Source: Warburgia ugandensis
Lineage: Eukaryota; Streptophyta; Magnoliopsida; Canellales; Canellaceae
Length of the DNA: 64,000 bases
Direction of reading: 5' to 3'
Assembly (NCBI GenBank): GCA_035236585.1
Contig: CP141127.1
Location: 43,972,001 to 44,036,000 of the forward strand
Shown one piece after another: positions 36,320 through 49,771 of this stretch. Numbering within the stretch: position 1 is the stretch's first letter; each line of letters starts with the position of its first letter. The notes below the pieces were generated by a model, which made no database searches, had not been told where the DNA came from, and saw only the letters and a list, made by a program, of their open reading frames with translations. Both the position numbers and the translations under genes were made by a program.

Positions 36320-39300
36320 TTGGTATCAAAGCCCAGGTTCTATCCTTTCACAGCCAGTCCAGCATGTCCAAGGGTCATAGACAATAGAGAAAATCAAGAA
36401 GTAGTATAAATAGAAGTAGTAGAGATGACTACTTCTATTTGAGGATTACAATATTAATGCTCAAAGCAGTTTACCATAAATAAATAGGTGAAACACAGCT
36501 TGGTTTAACAAATAATTTGGCAGAGGATAGTGCAACCCTTATCCAAAATCTAGTCTAAGACGACTTGAGGATTAAGGATTGTTGTGTAGTGCAAATATGA
36601 AAACTCATATATGGATCATATTATGATGAGAATGATGAAGGAAGATGTTAGTCAACTTATTAGTAGATAGTTCTAACCTATAATAGATCAATCTCACCAA
36701 AGGTGAGAAAATCGAAGAACCTAGATGGCAATCTTACCCTTCTAAAGAATATCAAAATATGAGTACACTATCATATGATATGAGTATGATAGGGAATGTA
36801 AAAGACAGACTTTGAGAAGATTTTGATGATAATCTAAGAGGGATGAGAATGCAAGATGATGCGAGGGGATAACTATGACTCATACTAGATTACAAAGGCA
36901 TGAATCCTGAAGGGCTTAGCTCAATTTTTGGATACCTTCATTGGAGTCTCATGAAGAGTGAAGTGATATCGAATAATAACTACCTGAGTATTATGGAGCA
37001 AATCAGAAGATGTATACAAGTGACATATTATGTGATTAAGAGAAACATAACACGAATATGATAGGGAAATTAATTCGACCGAGTTATCAAAAGATTTTGA
37101 TGATAATACTAAGGATGATAATAGATTGATCCTAACATGAACTTGTAAGAAAAGTATAGCATGATCAAAACGTCAATGCCACTATTAAGACATTGTATGA
37201 ATTTTATTGAGGCTATAGGCAATTGAGGATTTCAATGATCTTAAGACAGTTTGGAATTTCTTAGAAGCATTCAGTTTATCATATCTGTTAAGTAAAGAAG
37301 TAGATGCAGTATCAATTATATGCAACAAAGCACATGAAGACATTGATCTAGGTAGACAAAAATGAGGATTTTGAATAAAAGAAAGAAAGAGATAGAGATG
37401 TAACTACCAGTATTCAATGAATATTGAATATTCAAAAGAAAAAGGTCATGACTTTATTGAGGAAAGAATAGATCCATAGAAATCTTTCATCTTGAATCAT
37501 TTGGGAAGATAAACCAATCAACTTCGAAGGAATGATGATAGATGAGTTGGTGATCTTATTGTAAAAGAGTATAAAAGAGAGAAAGCATATGGGGTTTAAG
37601 ACTTTGAGTAGAGTATCAAATTTCAGGAGATTATGCGACAAGAAATTTTCAAAGAGGAATGGTGACCAACTAGAAATTAAATTCTACAAATGGTTTGATA
37701 TCAATTATTACAATTAGATTATTATCGGATCCATTAGCTTATGGGGAACACCAATGGATATAATCCATAAAAAGGAAAATTTGGTGATATCCCACCTTGC
37801 CAATAAAGTATATTGAAAAAGGAATTAAGCCGGGACAGTGACTTGTCCATTTAGCAAGTAGGGTACGATCAAGGATCAAATTGAGGTCTTACTATCATAG
37901 ATTGGAAGACAAAAAATCTTAAGACCATTATTTAGTCATTACCTTTAGAGTACTGTTGACTAAATAAAGGTATCCCACCCTAATTAATCAAGTATGTTAG
38001 TATCTATGAGTTAGTAGTCGAAGTTATATACTCAGAGGGATATTATAAGTATTTGGACATGAGTGTTACCTAAAAGAAGTTACTTGTTAGACTAAGTCAT
38101 TTGAGGGTGTGAGGTCAGTTGATTAGGCCACATCAAGGAGTTGATTAGGCCACATCATGGAGGAGCTACAAGTACAATAAATACAGTAACAATTGAGAAA
38201 GAAGAAAAATAAGGATCGATCTCCACAAGTGAGATAGATTTTTCCAAACCTAAATAGATACCATAACAAACCATAGAAATCACTATGGGTCTGAAAGATG
38301 CTGCTGACTTAGATTGAAAAGAAAGGTAGATAAGTACCGATCACTTTAGAGACCCTTGAGCTTATGACAAGGATATATCTGGAAACAGATCAATAAGTAA
38401 TCAAATAAAGTCTATCTATATGTCTACGAAAATGTTCCATGCTTACCTGAGTGTTTTTCAAATTTGATGATTTAACAGCTTCAGCATAACTTGATGTAGT
38501 AGCTATTGAACGATGATTGCTATTGTAAGCTAAGTATGAGGAGGCACTTGAAGGATAAAATTTGAGGAATTGAGAAAATCACTACTTATACCTCCTGCCA
38601 ATACAGACTGCATGGTTGACGATAAAGCCTTGGTAAAAGATTGAACAATATATTGACATAGGGAATGGAAGGAGAAAAGGTGAGATGGCTAGCACACTAT
38701 AAGGTGAAGATTTAATGTTACGTTGCCTTTAGACAAATAGTTAGTTGTTATGAGCATATACCAAGTATGAAAAATCAATTGAAGGAATTTCCTAAGGACT
38801 CACCCTACTGGATTGATTATAGAACTTTTGGACTGAAAGGTTACAAAGAAAACTATCAAGCAAAGAAAGGACAAAGAGGATGATGACAAAGGATTCAACC
38901 ATGACCTAGTAAGGGTACTCGGTTATGAATAAGAGACTTTTTGCTTTGCATAAATGGGAACATTATTGAAAATCCTAATAACCAATTGATGTGAATAGTG
39001 AGATAAGGCCTCTAGACGAGAACATTTGACCCATGATGATGAATCGACCATTAACATTTGACATGAGAAAAGCGTTTAATGAATTCAATAATTATGAAAC
39101 TGGATATAGAGTTAGGACATTTTACTTTCAGTATATGATAAGGTCCTCGATGGAAGATGCTACTAATTGGCTTTCATGATTTTATTTTGAATGTAACTTT
39201 GGTCGATGAATCAAGTCACATATGGAAAACGATAGACAGTTGAAATTCAAAGTTAATCAAGGGTTTGGCTATAGAGCACATGATACCATGTCAGTTATTG

Positions 39301-39867
39301 AAGTGTCTTGGGGAAAAATATAAAAGATAAGAAGCAAAGTTAGACACAATAGAAAGAAGGTAATTTTTTTTTTACTCTTACTAATGACAAATAACCAACC
39401 ATTAGAAGGAGATGTGGATGACGAAGAGATTACCAGATGAAAGACAAGAAGAAAAAGTGATTATCCTATGATATTCAAAATAAAATAGGAGAAATAAGAT
39501 CATATGATCTCAAAGAAGTATGGAGTAATTTATACATGAATAAAGAAGCATGATCCTACGAGGAGACTATCCTATACATGATGAGAAAGGTATAGGCATC
39601 TAAGGATTTTGAGATAGATGAATTACAACTAGAAATCGGTATTGTTAAACTGGCACGTATAGGAGTATGCATCAGAGTATGCAGCGAAAGTGGCCCTTAT
39701 GGGTAAGGCTTAGTAGAAGGAACAATAAAAATGATAAATTGAGGTTGGGCCTAGATTTGATTCCTAAGGGGAGAATGCATTCACCAAGAAGTTATTTAAG
39801 AGACAAAATACCTTGAAGATGATAATTTATGGAATTTTGAGGACGAAATTCTTTTAAGGGGTAATAA
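36320..39867 (+). mobile_element. LARD-like array: internal region 2, non-coding
   Basis: 3,548 bp, primer site at 36322-36334, polypurine tract at about 39856-39867. It differs from internal region 1 by only scattered single bases, roughly one in a hundred by eye, and is collinear over its whole length. No coding domain recognised. Confidence 0.9.
36322..36334 (+). other. Primer binding site, LARD unit 2
   Basis: TGGTATCAAAGCC, identical to the site at 30072. Confidence 0.88.
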
Positions 39868-40258
39868 TGTAATGCCCCCGCAATTTACGCTATTTTTAAC
39901 AAAAATTGAACATTCTATGGGAAATAAACTGTGCTAAATATTTTACTTAATTTTAAATATTAAACAAAGGAATTTGTGAGGAAACTTAGTACCACTAGAT
40001 TTTACTTGAAAAATGGAATCCAACGCCTCAAAGAACGTCAAAAACGGAGTTCGTATGAAGAAGTTACGGCCGTTCAAAGATTAGGGACATTTCTATAATT
40101 TAAACAAAAAACAAAAAAGACAGAAAACGCAAGGGGCCGTTTTAATAACGGCACCCCATCTTCTTCTTCCTCTAGATTTCTCCAGAAACCCTAGTTTCTA
40201 GAGAAATCTTCCACCGCCAATGACGGCACCACCATTGGCAGCACCGCCATAGCAAGGC

Positions 40259-40267
40259 TATAAAAAG
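40259..40267 (+). promoter_or_regulatory. TATA box of LARD LTR 3
   Basis: TATAAAAAG, about 391 bp after the LTR start, the same offset as in LTR 2. Confidence 0.7.
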
Positions 40268-42167
40268 CCCTATCTCTCACCCCTCCAAAACAGGATTTTT
40301 TCGGTCATTTGGGGCTGGGGTTTCCGGCAAAAACCAGACACCCAGTTTCCCTACGATTTTCAGCAATGGCCAAGACCATCAGGCCAGCCATTCCCCTTCT
40401 TTCTCTTCCCCATTTCTTCCCTAGCATCACCCAAAAACTGAGTTTTTCCCTTCATCGAGTTTTCTGGTGGCATGGAGTTTCAGAACCGGAATGGAGGTCT
40501 ACCACCAGCGATAGGCGCTCCTAGGCTACCCAGCTAAGCCCTTTCTCCCTTCCTCTCCATTTTGCTTCCCCCATGCAAGATCCATGCCGGATCTGGTCAT
40601 TTCCCAACCAATTTTTCCAGCCATTTTCCTAGACAAAAAACGTCCCAAGCTCCAACTAGCTCTATACGAACAAGGCGTCCCAGGGACTCCATGCTTCATG
40701 TGCGCCTGGGACTGGTTCCAAGCATACGATAGTGCGTACATTGTCCCTAGTACGGCCTTCGGGTGCACGCGCGATGTGGGGCATGGGTCCTGGCTCAACT
40801 AGGATGCACGGGGTGCCCTCAAAGCTAAGATGCACTATGCTACACCAAAGGTGCGTTCGTGCGATGCCATCCAGGATGCGCGTCATAGCGCTTCGCTTGA
40901 GGATGCATGTGCGTGTGCAAAAGCGGTCCCTGGCAAGGCCTTTGGGCGCGCACGCACGTGAGGCGGTCACGGTTCAACCAAGATACACGGGTGTCCTGGG
41001 AACTGGGACACGCGGACCTAATGAGACTATAAAGTTAGGATCAGGGGACAATTTATAGAGTTAACCATTGAATAGTAGATCCATATTATAGGATCTAGCC
41101 TGACAATGAATTAGGCAAGGACCCATGGACCTTAAAAGGCAGATCTAGCAATCTAATTTCCATATAGATCGAAATTGATAAGGAGTCCTTGTTATCCATT
41201 CATATCAAGGAGTTTATAAACGAGACCCAAGGTCAGGTTGAGTGATGAAGGACGCGACTCTAGGAGACTTCGTGGTAGGTGCTCTATCGCTACTAGACTT
41301 TTTAAAAGAACCCATGATTGTCTTGAGAATGCATGTTTTAAGTTTAAGTTATATGACTTGTTTAGCATGACTTAATTATATATATAAATTCAGCATGCAT
41401 ATGACAAATACATTATGCATAGACATGTTTTGCAATCAATTGCATATATTGTAGGATTTGTAAGCATTGAGTTTTTGAAAGATTGCATGTCCTTGAGGGT
41501 TACCAAAAGACGCTGGAGTGCCCAAAAGACGCTGGGTAGGCAGTTGTGAGGGCCAGGAAGTTATGAGGGACCCAAAGAGGACAGGTTTTGAAAAAGAGGT
41601 TTTTGCTGTTTCATCGTATATGATTTGGGCTAATAAGCTCATGGGTGCTATGCCAAGAGGTCTAGGGTGGCCTCCCAGCCTCTACCACTATTAGGTGGAA
41701 TGGGTACCACGCCCAAAAAGGGCATGTCCCTGCTTCGACTGTATGTGGTACAGGGGGCTACCACTGGTGTCACAGCACTGGGTCGAAGTGTCATATGCCC
41801 CGTGGAGGCTATGACCCTGTGTCCCTAGCAACCCAGGGACCACACAGAGGCGAGGTCGTGGGCATAGTGGGCCCTCTGGTTTGAGGATTTACTTGCATTG
41901 CATATGGCATGACATGAGGTTGGTCGACCATATCATATATCCATGAGTTGGATTCAGTTGAGCATCTTATGGATATCATTATGTTTATGATATATATATG
42001 ATACTTTCGACTTGGATTATGGGATTCTTTAAGTCGTCAATATTCCAATTCGATAATGGTTTTTAATATCGATATTGAACATGATTGTTCAAACATGCAC
42101 ATGTTTTAAAGAGCATATGATTTTAAACATAGCATGCATTGTAAAACTAGTAGTGATAGACTCCTAC

Positions 42168-42186
42168 TGAGTATAGTATATACTCA
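42168..42186 (+). promoter_or_regulatory. LTR stem-loop (LARD LTR 3)
   Basis: TGAGTATA pairs fully with TATACTCA around GTA. Confidence 0.6.
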
Positions 42187-42581
42187 CCCAATCCTTAACA
42201 TTTTTCAGGACAGCTCCATTCAGGAGTAGAAGATGCCTCAGGAAATGTTAGTGCTACGAGCAAGTAAATCAAAAGAGACAATTATGCATGTATGTAAACA
42301 CTCTACCCTTTGGACATGTATTTTTGTTTATTTATAGTTGGGCTATGAGCTGTGATTGGATAGACCTGGTAAAAACATTTATGATTTCTGAAGTTTTTCA
42401 AAAAACTACTTTGGTTGTTGTGAAAGCAAATGACACTCGGGGTTCTCAAAATGAGTTTAAAACTAAAGATTTTCCACTGCATTGCATGGTTTTTATAAAA
42501 TGGTTTTCAAATAGGGATGCATCCTGCCTTAGGAATTAGATATTGCATTTAAAAATGCATGGAAACTCCCAGGCCGTCACT

Positions 42582-42586
42582 ACTGG
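42582..42586 (+). repeat. Target site duplication of LARD array, right
   Basis: ACTGG, against ACTCG at 27404-27408. Confidence 0.75.
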
Positions 42587-42820
42587 TTAGTAAAATACTG
42601 GGTAGTTATGGACTATCACAAGAAGAAAATCACATTTAACATACCAGGTGAGGAAGTATTAGTACTAGATGGGAAACACAATGACTTAAACAAATCCATT
42701 ATCTTAGTTATGAAGGCTGTCAAACATATGTCCAAGAGGTGTCAGGCATTTCTGGCAATAGTAGTTTCTTTAGATGTTGGACAGCCCATGATAACAGAAA
42801 TTGAAGTAGTCAAGGAATTC
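42582..42820 (+). pseudogene. Element A protease end and linker to RT, fossil
   Basis: Resumes after the LARD array. A readable segment at 42608-42823 (DYHKKKITFNIPGEEVLVL) is the part that normally follows GMDWL in Tekay-type polyproteins. Fossil. Confidence 0.8.
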
Positions 42821-42824
42821 TAAG

Positions 42825-43560
42825 ATGTTATTCCAGAAGAACTCCTCGGATTACCCCCACATAGAGAAATTGAGTTTACCATTGAAGGAAGGGTCTATGA
42901 GATTGTGCATTGGTTATAGAATGTTGAACAATGTCACAGTGAAAAATAGGTATCCCTTACCTTGCATTGATGATCTCTTTGGTCAACTCCAATCTGCTAA
43001 GGTCTTTTCCAAAATCGACCTTAGATCAGGATACCATCAATTTGTATTAAAGATGAAGACATATGCAAGTCAGCATTCAGAACTCAGTATGGGCATTACG
43101 AGTTTCTAGTAATGTCTTTTGGGCTGACCAATGCACCAACAATGTTTATGGATCTGATGAATAGAATCTTCCAAGAATTTTTGGATAAATTTGTGGTTGT
43201 ATTTATTGATAATATACTGAATTACTCTACCAATATCAAGGAACATCAAGAACACTTACTAATTGTACAAAATACCCTCATAACACATAAATTATTTAGT
43301 AAATTTAGTAAGTGTGAATTTTGGTTAGAGAAGGTCAATTTCTTAGGTCATGTAATTTCCAAGAATGGAGTAGAAGTGGACCCCTACCAAGGTTGAAGCA
43401 GTAATGAATTGGGAGAAACCTAAGATAGTAATAGAAATACGTAGTTTTCTTGGACTGGCATGATACTACCGTAGATTCACTCAAGGATTTTCCCGTATAG
43501 CCCTTCCTTTGACTACATTGACTAGAAAAGGGTACAATTCACTTGGACAGAAGAGTGTGA
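42825..43560 (+). pseudogene. Element A reverse transcriptase, fossil
   Basis: Readable RT motifs in normal order: [16 protein letters not shown] (about 42940), [10 protein letters not shown] (about 43012), [17 protein letters not shown] (from 43112), [11 protein letters not shown] (about 43196) and [15 protein letters not shown] (about 43340-43385). These are the fingers, palm and thumb landmarks of Ty3/gypsy RT, which copies the element RNA. The region has a few breaks and is a fossil, though better kept than element D. Confidence 0.92.
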
Positions 43561-43981
43561 AAATAGTTTCCACGAGGTAAAGAAAAGGTTAACTACAACA
43601 CCAGTATTGACTTTGTCATTAGGAAGTGGGGGATATGAAATATACTGTGATGCTTCAGGCAAAGGATTAGGAGGTGTATTGATGCAAAATGGGAAAGTCA
43701 TTGTTTATGCATTTAGACAATTGAAGAAACATGAAATAAATTACCTAGTACATGACCTAGAATTGGAAGCTATAGTTTTCGTGTTGAAAATTTGGAGACA
43801 CTATTTGTATGGAGAAAAATTCAGTTTATTCACAAATCATAAAATTCTCAAATACATCTTCACCCAGGCTTATTTGACCATGAGACAAAGAAGATGGAAG
43901 AAATATATCAATGACTATGATTTCGCCATCCAATACCATCCTAGAAAAGTGAACGTAGTAGCTAATACATTAAGTAAATAG
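43561..43981 (+). pseudogene. Element A RNase H, fossil
   Basis: The open stretch 43607-43981 gives [16 protein letters not shown], then [30 protein letters not shown] and [15 protein letters not shown]. This is the standard RNase H order of plant Ty3/gypsy, ending in the DALSR-like tail. In the family it degrades the RNA template strand. Confidence 0.92.
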
Positions 43982-44039
43982 CCAAGAGCTGTAGTCACAA
44001 ACATCACCATTAAATCAACTTTTGTAGAAAGAGTCCTTA

Positions 44040-45150
44040 AAGCCTAAGAAGAAGATACAGTAACTCAGGAATTGTGTAAAAAGATAGGATTTTGTAAGGG
44101 TACAGATGGGGGTATACATTTGCAAGAGAGATTGGTGGTTCCTTTAAATATAGACTTGAGAAAAGAATTATTACAAGAAGTCCATCAGTCAAAATTTTCC
44201 ATACACCCTGAGGGTACAAAGATGTATTAGGATTTGAAAAGAAACTTTTGGTGGGAAGGCATGAAAAGAGAAATAGGAGAATTTGTGGCTAAATGTCCAA
44301 ATTGTCAACAAGTAAAGGCTGAACACCAAAGACCAGTTTCAATGTTTGCAGAATGGAAATGGGACAACATTACTATGGATTTCATAGCAGGATTGCCAAG
44401 GACCTAGGTAGGTCATGACATGATTTGGGTGATTTTGGATAAGTTAACAAAGTCAGCACATTTCCTTCCAATTAGGCATAATCAGTCAGTTGACAGTCTA
44501 GCTAAGTTATACATCAATGAAATAGCAAGTCTTCATGGGATTTCACTATCTATCATCTCTGATAGGGATGGAAGATTTACTTCAAGATGTTGGAAGAGTG
44601 CACAACAAGCCTTGGGAATCTCACTTAAATTCAGTACAGCATTTCACCCCCAAACAGATGGTCAATCAGAAAGGACTATTCAGACTTTAGAAGATATGTT
44701 GAGAGCATGTGCATTAGATTGGAAAGGGAATTGGGATGAACATCTTCCATTAATAGAATTCACGTACAACAATAGTTTTCAAGCAAGTATTGGTATGGCA
44801 CCATATGAAGCATTGTATGGACAGCCATGTCAATCACCAACCTGTTGGAGTGAAGTTGGAGAGAGAAAGCTAATAAACTCAGAACTAGTGGCACATTGTA
44901 CAAACAAGGTTAGATTGATACAAAAGAGGTTGCTAACATCACACAGTCGGCAGAAGAGTTACACAGATAAAAGACGTAGAAACCTAGAATTTGATGGGGG
45001 GAGCATGTATTTTTGAAAGTATCACCAATCAAAGGAGTTATGAGGTTTGGAAGAAAAGGAAAACTTAGTCCTAGATTCATCGATCCATTTGAAATCCTAG
45101 AAAGAGTTGGTCCAATAGCTTACAAATTAGCCTTACTACCCCAACTCTCA
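44040..45150 (+). pseudogene. Element A integrase, fossil
   Basis: An HHCC-type zinc-binding part at about 44160-44310 (EVHQSKFSIHPE, then CPNCQQVKAEH). The catalytic core begins at ITMDFIAGLP (about 44370) and continues in the 198-codon open stretch 44420-45016: SDRDGRFTS, HPQTDGQSERTIQTLEDML, FTYNNSFQASIGMAPYEALYG. In the family it inserts the new DNA copy. Part of the chain is well kept; breaks occur outside the core. Confidence 0.93.
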
Positions 45151-45219
45151 GAAATATAATGTCTTTCACATATATATGCTATGGAAATACCTACAAAATG
45201 ACATGCATGCACTTCAAAG

Positions 45220-45420
45220 GGTGCTAGAAGAGCTAAACTAGACCTAACCTTCGAAGAGAAGGTGGCACGGATCTTGGACTATAAGGAACAGAAGCTAAGG
45301 ACTAAAACCATTCCGCTAGTCAAAGTCCTATGACAACATCACTCTGTTGAGGAAGCCACATGGGAAACAGAAGTAGAAATGAGGAAGACACACCCTAGTC
45401 TATTTGATTAAGTTATAGTA
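45220..45420 (+). pseudogene. Element A C-terminal chromodomain, fossil
   Basis: Short readable pieces ARILDYKEQKLRTKTIPLVK (about 45266-45325) and VEEATWETEVEM (about 45346-45381) match the C-terminal chromodomain of Tekay/Del-type chromoviruses, thought to steer integration to certain chromatin. This is the best lineage evidence in the window. Decayed. Confidence 0.75.
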
Positions 45421-45447
45421 TTACAAATTTTGAGGACAAAATTAGTA

Positions 45448-45460
45448 TCAAGGGGAAGAT
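45448..45460 (+). other. Polypurine tract of element A
   Basis: The purine-rich stretch TCAAGGGGAAGAT directly before TG at 45461. Confidence 0.8.
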
Positions 45461-46025
45461 TGTAATAACCCCAATTTTTGTAAATTGATTGAAAAAATCA
45501 ATAAAGTTTGAGTTTTCAGAAATTCCAAGCTAGTATAGGAGGTTATTGGAAATTCTCTTTTTATAAGATTAAAACATGATTGAAAAATTAGAAATTATGA
45601 ATGTACTTGAAAAGCCGATTGAAATTACACTAAGTACGTTCAATTTGGAGTTAAAATAAAAAATCCCTAATTTTCTTTATTTTTATGAATAAAAGGGTAA
45701 AATGGTAATTTTACCCATAAGTGAGAGCTAAGACATCAATATTTAGAATATAATCAGAAATAAAATTCTAGTGCCACTAAGTACGCTCAATTCCAAGTTC
45801 AAGAGAATAAAATGGATATTTCTCCACAAAAGGGCAAAATGGTCCTTTCATACCCTCGTGGGGCCCACAAATGAATCCAATGGTGAAGAAACATATAATG
45901 AGTGGTTAAGCCACTACTAGATGCTAGTGGAGAAGGAGGTGGTAGTGGAGGATCCAATGTTAATTTAATATTTAAAAGAATTAAAACATAATTATTATAA
46001 ATAATTATGAAAAATGCAAAACACT

Positions 46026-46033
46026 TATAAATA
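46026..46033 (+). promoter_or_regulatory. TATA box of element A 3' LTR
   Basis: TATAAATA about 565 bp after the LTR start, matching the 5' LTR. Confidence 0.7.
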
Positions 46034-49000
46034 CCCCCCCCCCGCCACAAAAAACAAATCTTCCAAAAATGTTTATAAAATTTCCCATGAAATTATCTTA
46101 CTTACCTTAAAAAAACCAGATCTAGATTCATTCCCAAAACTCTCTCTTCTTTCACTTTCTCTCTCCTCTCTCTAGATTGGAACAAGAGACCTAAATTAAA
46201 TTAGGCACTCTACTCCCAATCAAATCTAACAAATCCTATCAATCATATTATCTTATACTACCTTATCTACAAAACCCCTAAACCAATTTTAAGATCCAAC
46301 GGTGCAATCAACAGAAAAATCACAAAACAAGCAGGTATTAGGCTATCTTATCATCAAAGGGATATTTATGTAAAATTGGGTTGCAAATCTACGTTTGTCT
46401 CCAATCAGGAAGGTGGAAACACTTCTTATACTTATTTCAGCTTAGCTTATGTATATTTTATTTTTGTGAAATTAGTTTTAGGTTAAAAATTATAAAAATC
46501 AAGTAAGGATAAGAAACCTTAATTTCTCGATGATGAAGGGCTCAGATGGAAAATCTGAGCTGTCCAACTGATCCAAAAGGGTCCAAAAACCCTACATAGA
46601 ATGCGTTACTATGTGCATCCAAGTGATGGGAGCACAGCGACGGTTCCACCTGACTGGATCAGCCCGACTAATCCTAGCCATCCGTTTTGCTAGGCCCAGA
46701 TCAAATTTGGACCCTAGGACTGACAATGAACTTCAGTTATCAATTGTGGACTCATTTGAGCTACAAATTAAGATTGGAAAGAAGCTATGAAAGCTTGTAA
46801 CATCTATTTTCTTCTAAAATCATAACATTTAGAAAATTCTTCTTAAAACTTTCTTTATTTAGGAAATAAGCTTTCAATTTCCAAGATCTTCAAGATCTGA
46901 GATGATCAGATCATGAGAATCCATTTAATGATGATATAATGTTGAAATCAAGTAATATCCATGATTTATTTTGACAGATCTAACATAAAATGAGGAATCT
47001 ACCATTTATGGTAGAAAAACCGTAAAAGTGCAAAGGGACCCACTTGATCAATAAGATTAAATATGATTAGACCCTTGGGATGGATTGAATGAATGATATT
47101 ATGTTGGAATCCATTGAGATCATGGATTGAATATGACAAAACCAAAGGGATATGATCTTAGGACCTTAATGGAGTAAAATTCCTAAAATTAATTAAAACA
47201 CTTGATTAAAAGGAAAAGATCTAAGATCTAATGGTTGGATCATAAGTAAAAGTTTCTAATAATCTTAATCTAATTAGTTTAGTTGTCTTTTATTTGATAA
47301 TAGAATTGTAAATGTAATTTGTGTTGTAAATTAGGAAGCATGATAGTATAATTCTTAAATGTTAGCATGCTATGCTCTATATGTTATTAGGATTATTATA
47401 ATAGGTTGGTAGATTTAATTATATTAGGGCCATGTTAGTTTAAATTTGAGATGATTTCATTAGATTAGTAGTAAAATTTCATGTATTTCATAAATTAGGA
47501 TCATGCTAGTTTAAGTATAGTTTTATTTCATTAGGTTAAGTTACATTTATAGGAAGCATGTTAGTATAAATAGTTGTTAAATTTATATTGGATTTATGCT
47601 TTAAAGTTTATGATTTATTTATTGTCACATTTTATTAGTAGATTAAAATGTTAAGTAGTTGCTAAGATATATTGAGCATAAATCACAAAAAATGTAAACT
47701 AATGGAATATAGAGATTCATGGATAATTAAAATGAGTGAATAACTTTGACTTAATATTGGTAAGGGCTATAGTTAGTAGGACAATATAAGGATTATCAAA
47801 TCCTTGGCCCAAACTAGGAGACTAATAAACCCCATGAATGACATTTTAAATGTTCATGGATTTAATTAAAATCAATTAGAAAGAGTACTTAGGGTTAAAA
47901 TGCTCATAGGAACCTTATGAAAGGTTGCGCTAAGGTCACTCTAGTGAATGCTGAACATGGTGGTTAAGGGGATTCTCTAATAGAGCCTCGTTCTTCCTCT
48001 ACCTTTCATTAACGTTTGTGAGGTCTGAATGCCTCCTTACATGAGGATTGAAGTAATCACTTTGTGTTCAACCATTCAGTTAGTAAGCCTTAGACAATTG
48101 AAAATAAGAGGAGCAGTCTAGACTTATGATAAAATAAGTTATCTTCAACCAGTAAAATATTAATTGGCTGAATAATAATAATAAGAGCATAAAAGGTTAG
48201 TAAGTTATCTAATCCTAATAAAAAATTATAAGTAACGTAAAGATGATCAAACAAGATCCATGGGATCTTGAATGATCAAGATCAATAAAAAGAAATAAAT
48301 ACTTCTTGTTGATATATATATATATTGCTTGTAATTTAAAAGATCTTAGATCAAATTGAATAGAAGATCTAAACCCTTGATCAAATATGATTCAAGGAAA
48401 AGAACCAAGATCATCCTCCTTATGGATGATCAAACAACTAAACTTAGATCAAAGAAGAACTAGATAATAGAATATCTAAGCCCTTGATCTTTATCAACAA
48501 GTATCAATTATTGATCAAAGGATCTATGAAAGATCAAGATTAAAGAAAGGAATACATAAAGACTTAGGATAGAAAAAACTTAGATCTTCAATATTAGAAG
48601 ATCATTCTAACCATAAGATCTATAATAGGATAGACACTATTTGAGAAAGATAGATCATAATAGGAAAAAAGGTCAAGATCCTTTATATCAAAGGACAAGA
48701 TTAGACTAAGAATATAAATAGGATTAGTCAAATTGTATAAATATTAACAGTATGTATGGATTTACAAATTACATACGTCAATCAGGATCATGGAAGGTCT
48801 GAAGAGGTGGATCACTACTTGAAGGTAGGAGGATTTTATGAATGCATCTACATGGGATGTACATGTTGAATACATGATCTTATGTATAGAAATGTTGACA
48901 AGTGTAATGTTAATACTTGTATTAAATCCCTGAAACCCTTATGATCTAACCAAACACATATGAAGTGGGGTTAAGTTAGACTTGAGGAAAAGACCTAAGT

Positions 49001-49733
49001 GAATATGGAATTAGAAGATATTCCATCCTTAAGTAAACAAACAGATTGTCTAATACGTATGAAACCTATTTTACACACAAGCATAGAGGCTTGTGGTTTT
49101 TTTTTAAATAGGCATAAGCTTGGGGATGCTATACTAGGGGAGTTATGAGGGTTTGGCCTCCCGCTGCCTGAAATTTGATGATTTGATGATACCTTGCCCA
49201 TGATAGGCTAAAAGGCGGGTGGGGCAATTATGGGAAGGCTGCCACTGTGGAAGTCCTGTCTCCCCATATGGGCAACAACATAATATTTTCCACCGTGGTA
49301 TGAATAGTGAATAGGGCAGTTATCTGAGCATGCTAGTATGGATCAAACTACAACATGGTAGTCCTTTGATTATTTTGCACTATGATGCATATGAGATAGG
49401 CATGGTGAAATGCCTTATGTTTTGGCATGAAATGATAGGTAATTGTATATTACCAGTATTTCCCAAGAAAGAAAATTCCCAGTATAAGATTAGCTAAAAT
49501 ACTTATTTCTCATAGTGGAAAGAATTGATCAACTTAATTGGGAATGTTATTAGACTACTTTCATAAATTTGATGGATTTACCCATATATAGTATGTATGT
49601 ATAACGATGTACATATATGACAAAGTAAAGAGATTGAAACATGAGTATGCTTATGAATAACTAGATTACGAAGTATTAGAATTATACTGTCAAATTATTA
49701 TACTTCTTGAATCTCCTACCAAGCATTGCTTGC

Positions 49734-49771
49734 TAAGATATTGTAAATGTTTGAATGTTTATAATATCTCA
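49734..49771 (+). promoter_or_regulatory. Conserved LTR stem-loop (element A 3' LTR)
   Basis: TAAGATATTGTAAA against TTTATAATATCTCA; one mismatch and one possible G-U pair. Confidence 0.55.

Larger units (their letters stand above)
39868..42581 (+). mobile_element. LARD-like array: LTR 3
   Basis: Starts TGTAATGCCCCC, ends at GGCCGTCACT, about 2.7 kb. TATA at 40259, stem-loop at 42168-42186. Very close to LTR 2. The element A protease resumes right after it. Confidence 0.92.

Noticed and set aside
27409-42581. The 6.25-kb repetition as an assembly duplication
   Set aside because: The two units carry many scattered differences and LTR 1 is clearly distinct, so a copied contig is unlikely, although long reads would settle it.
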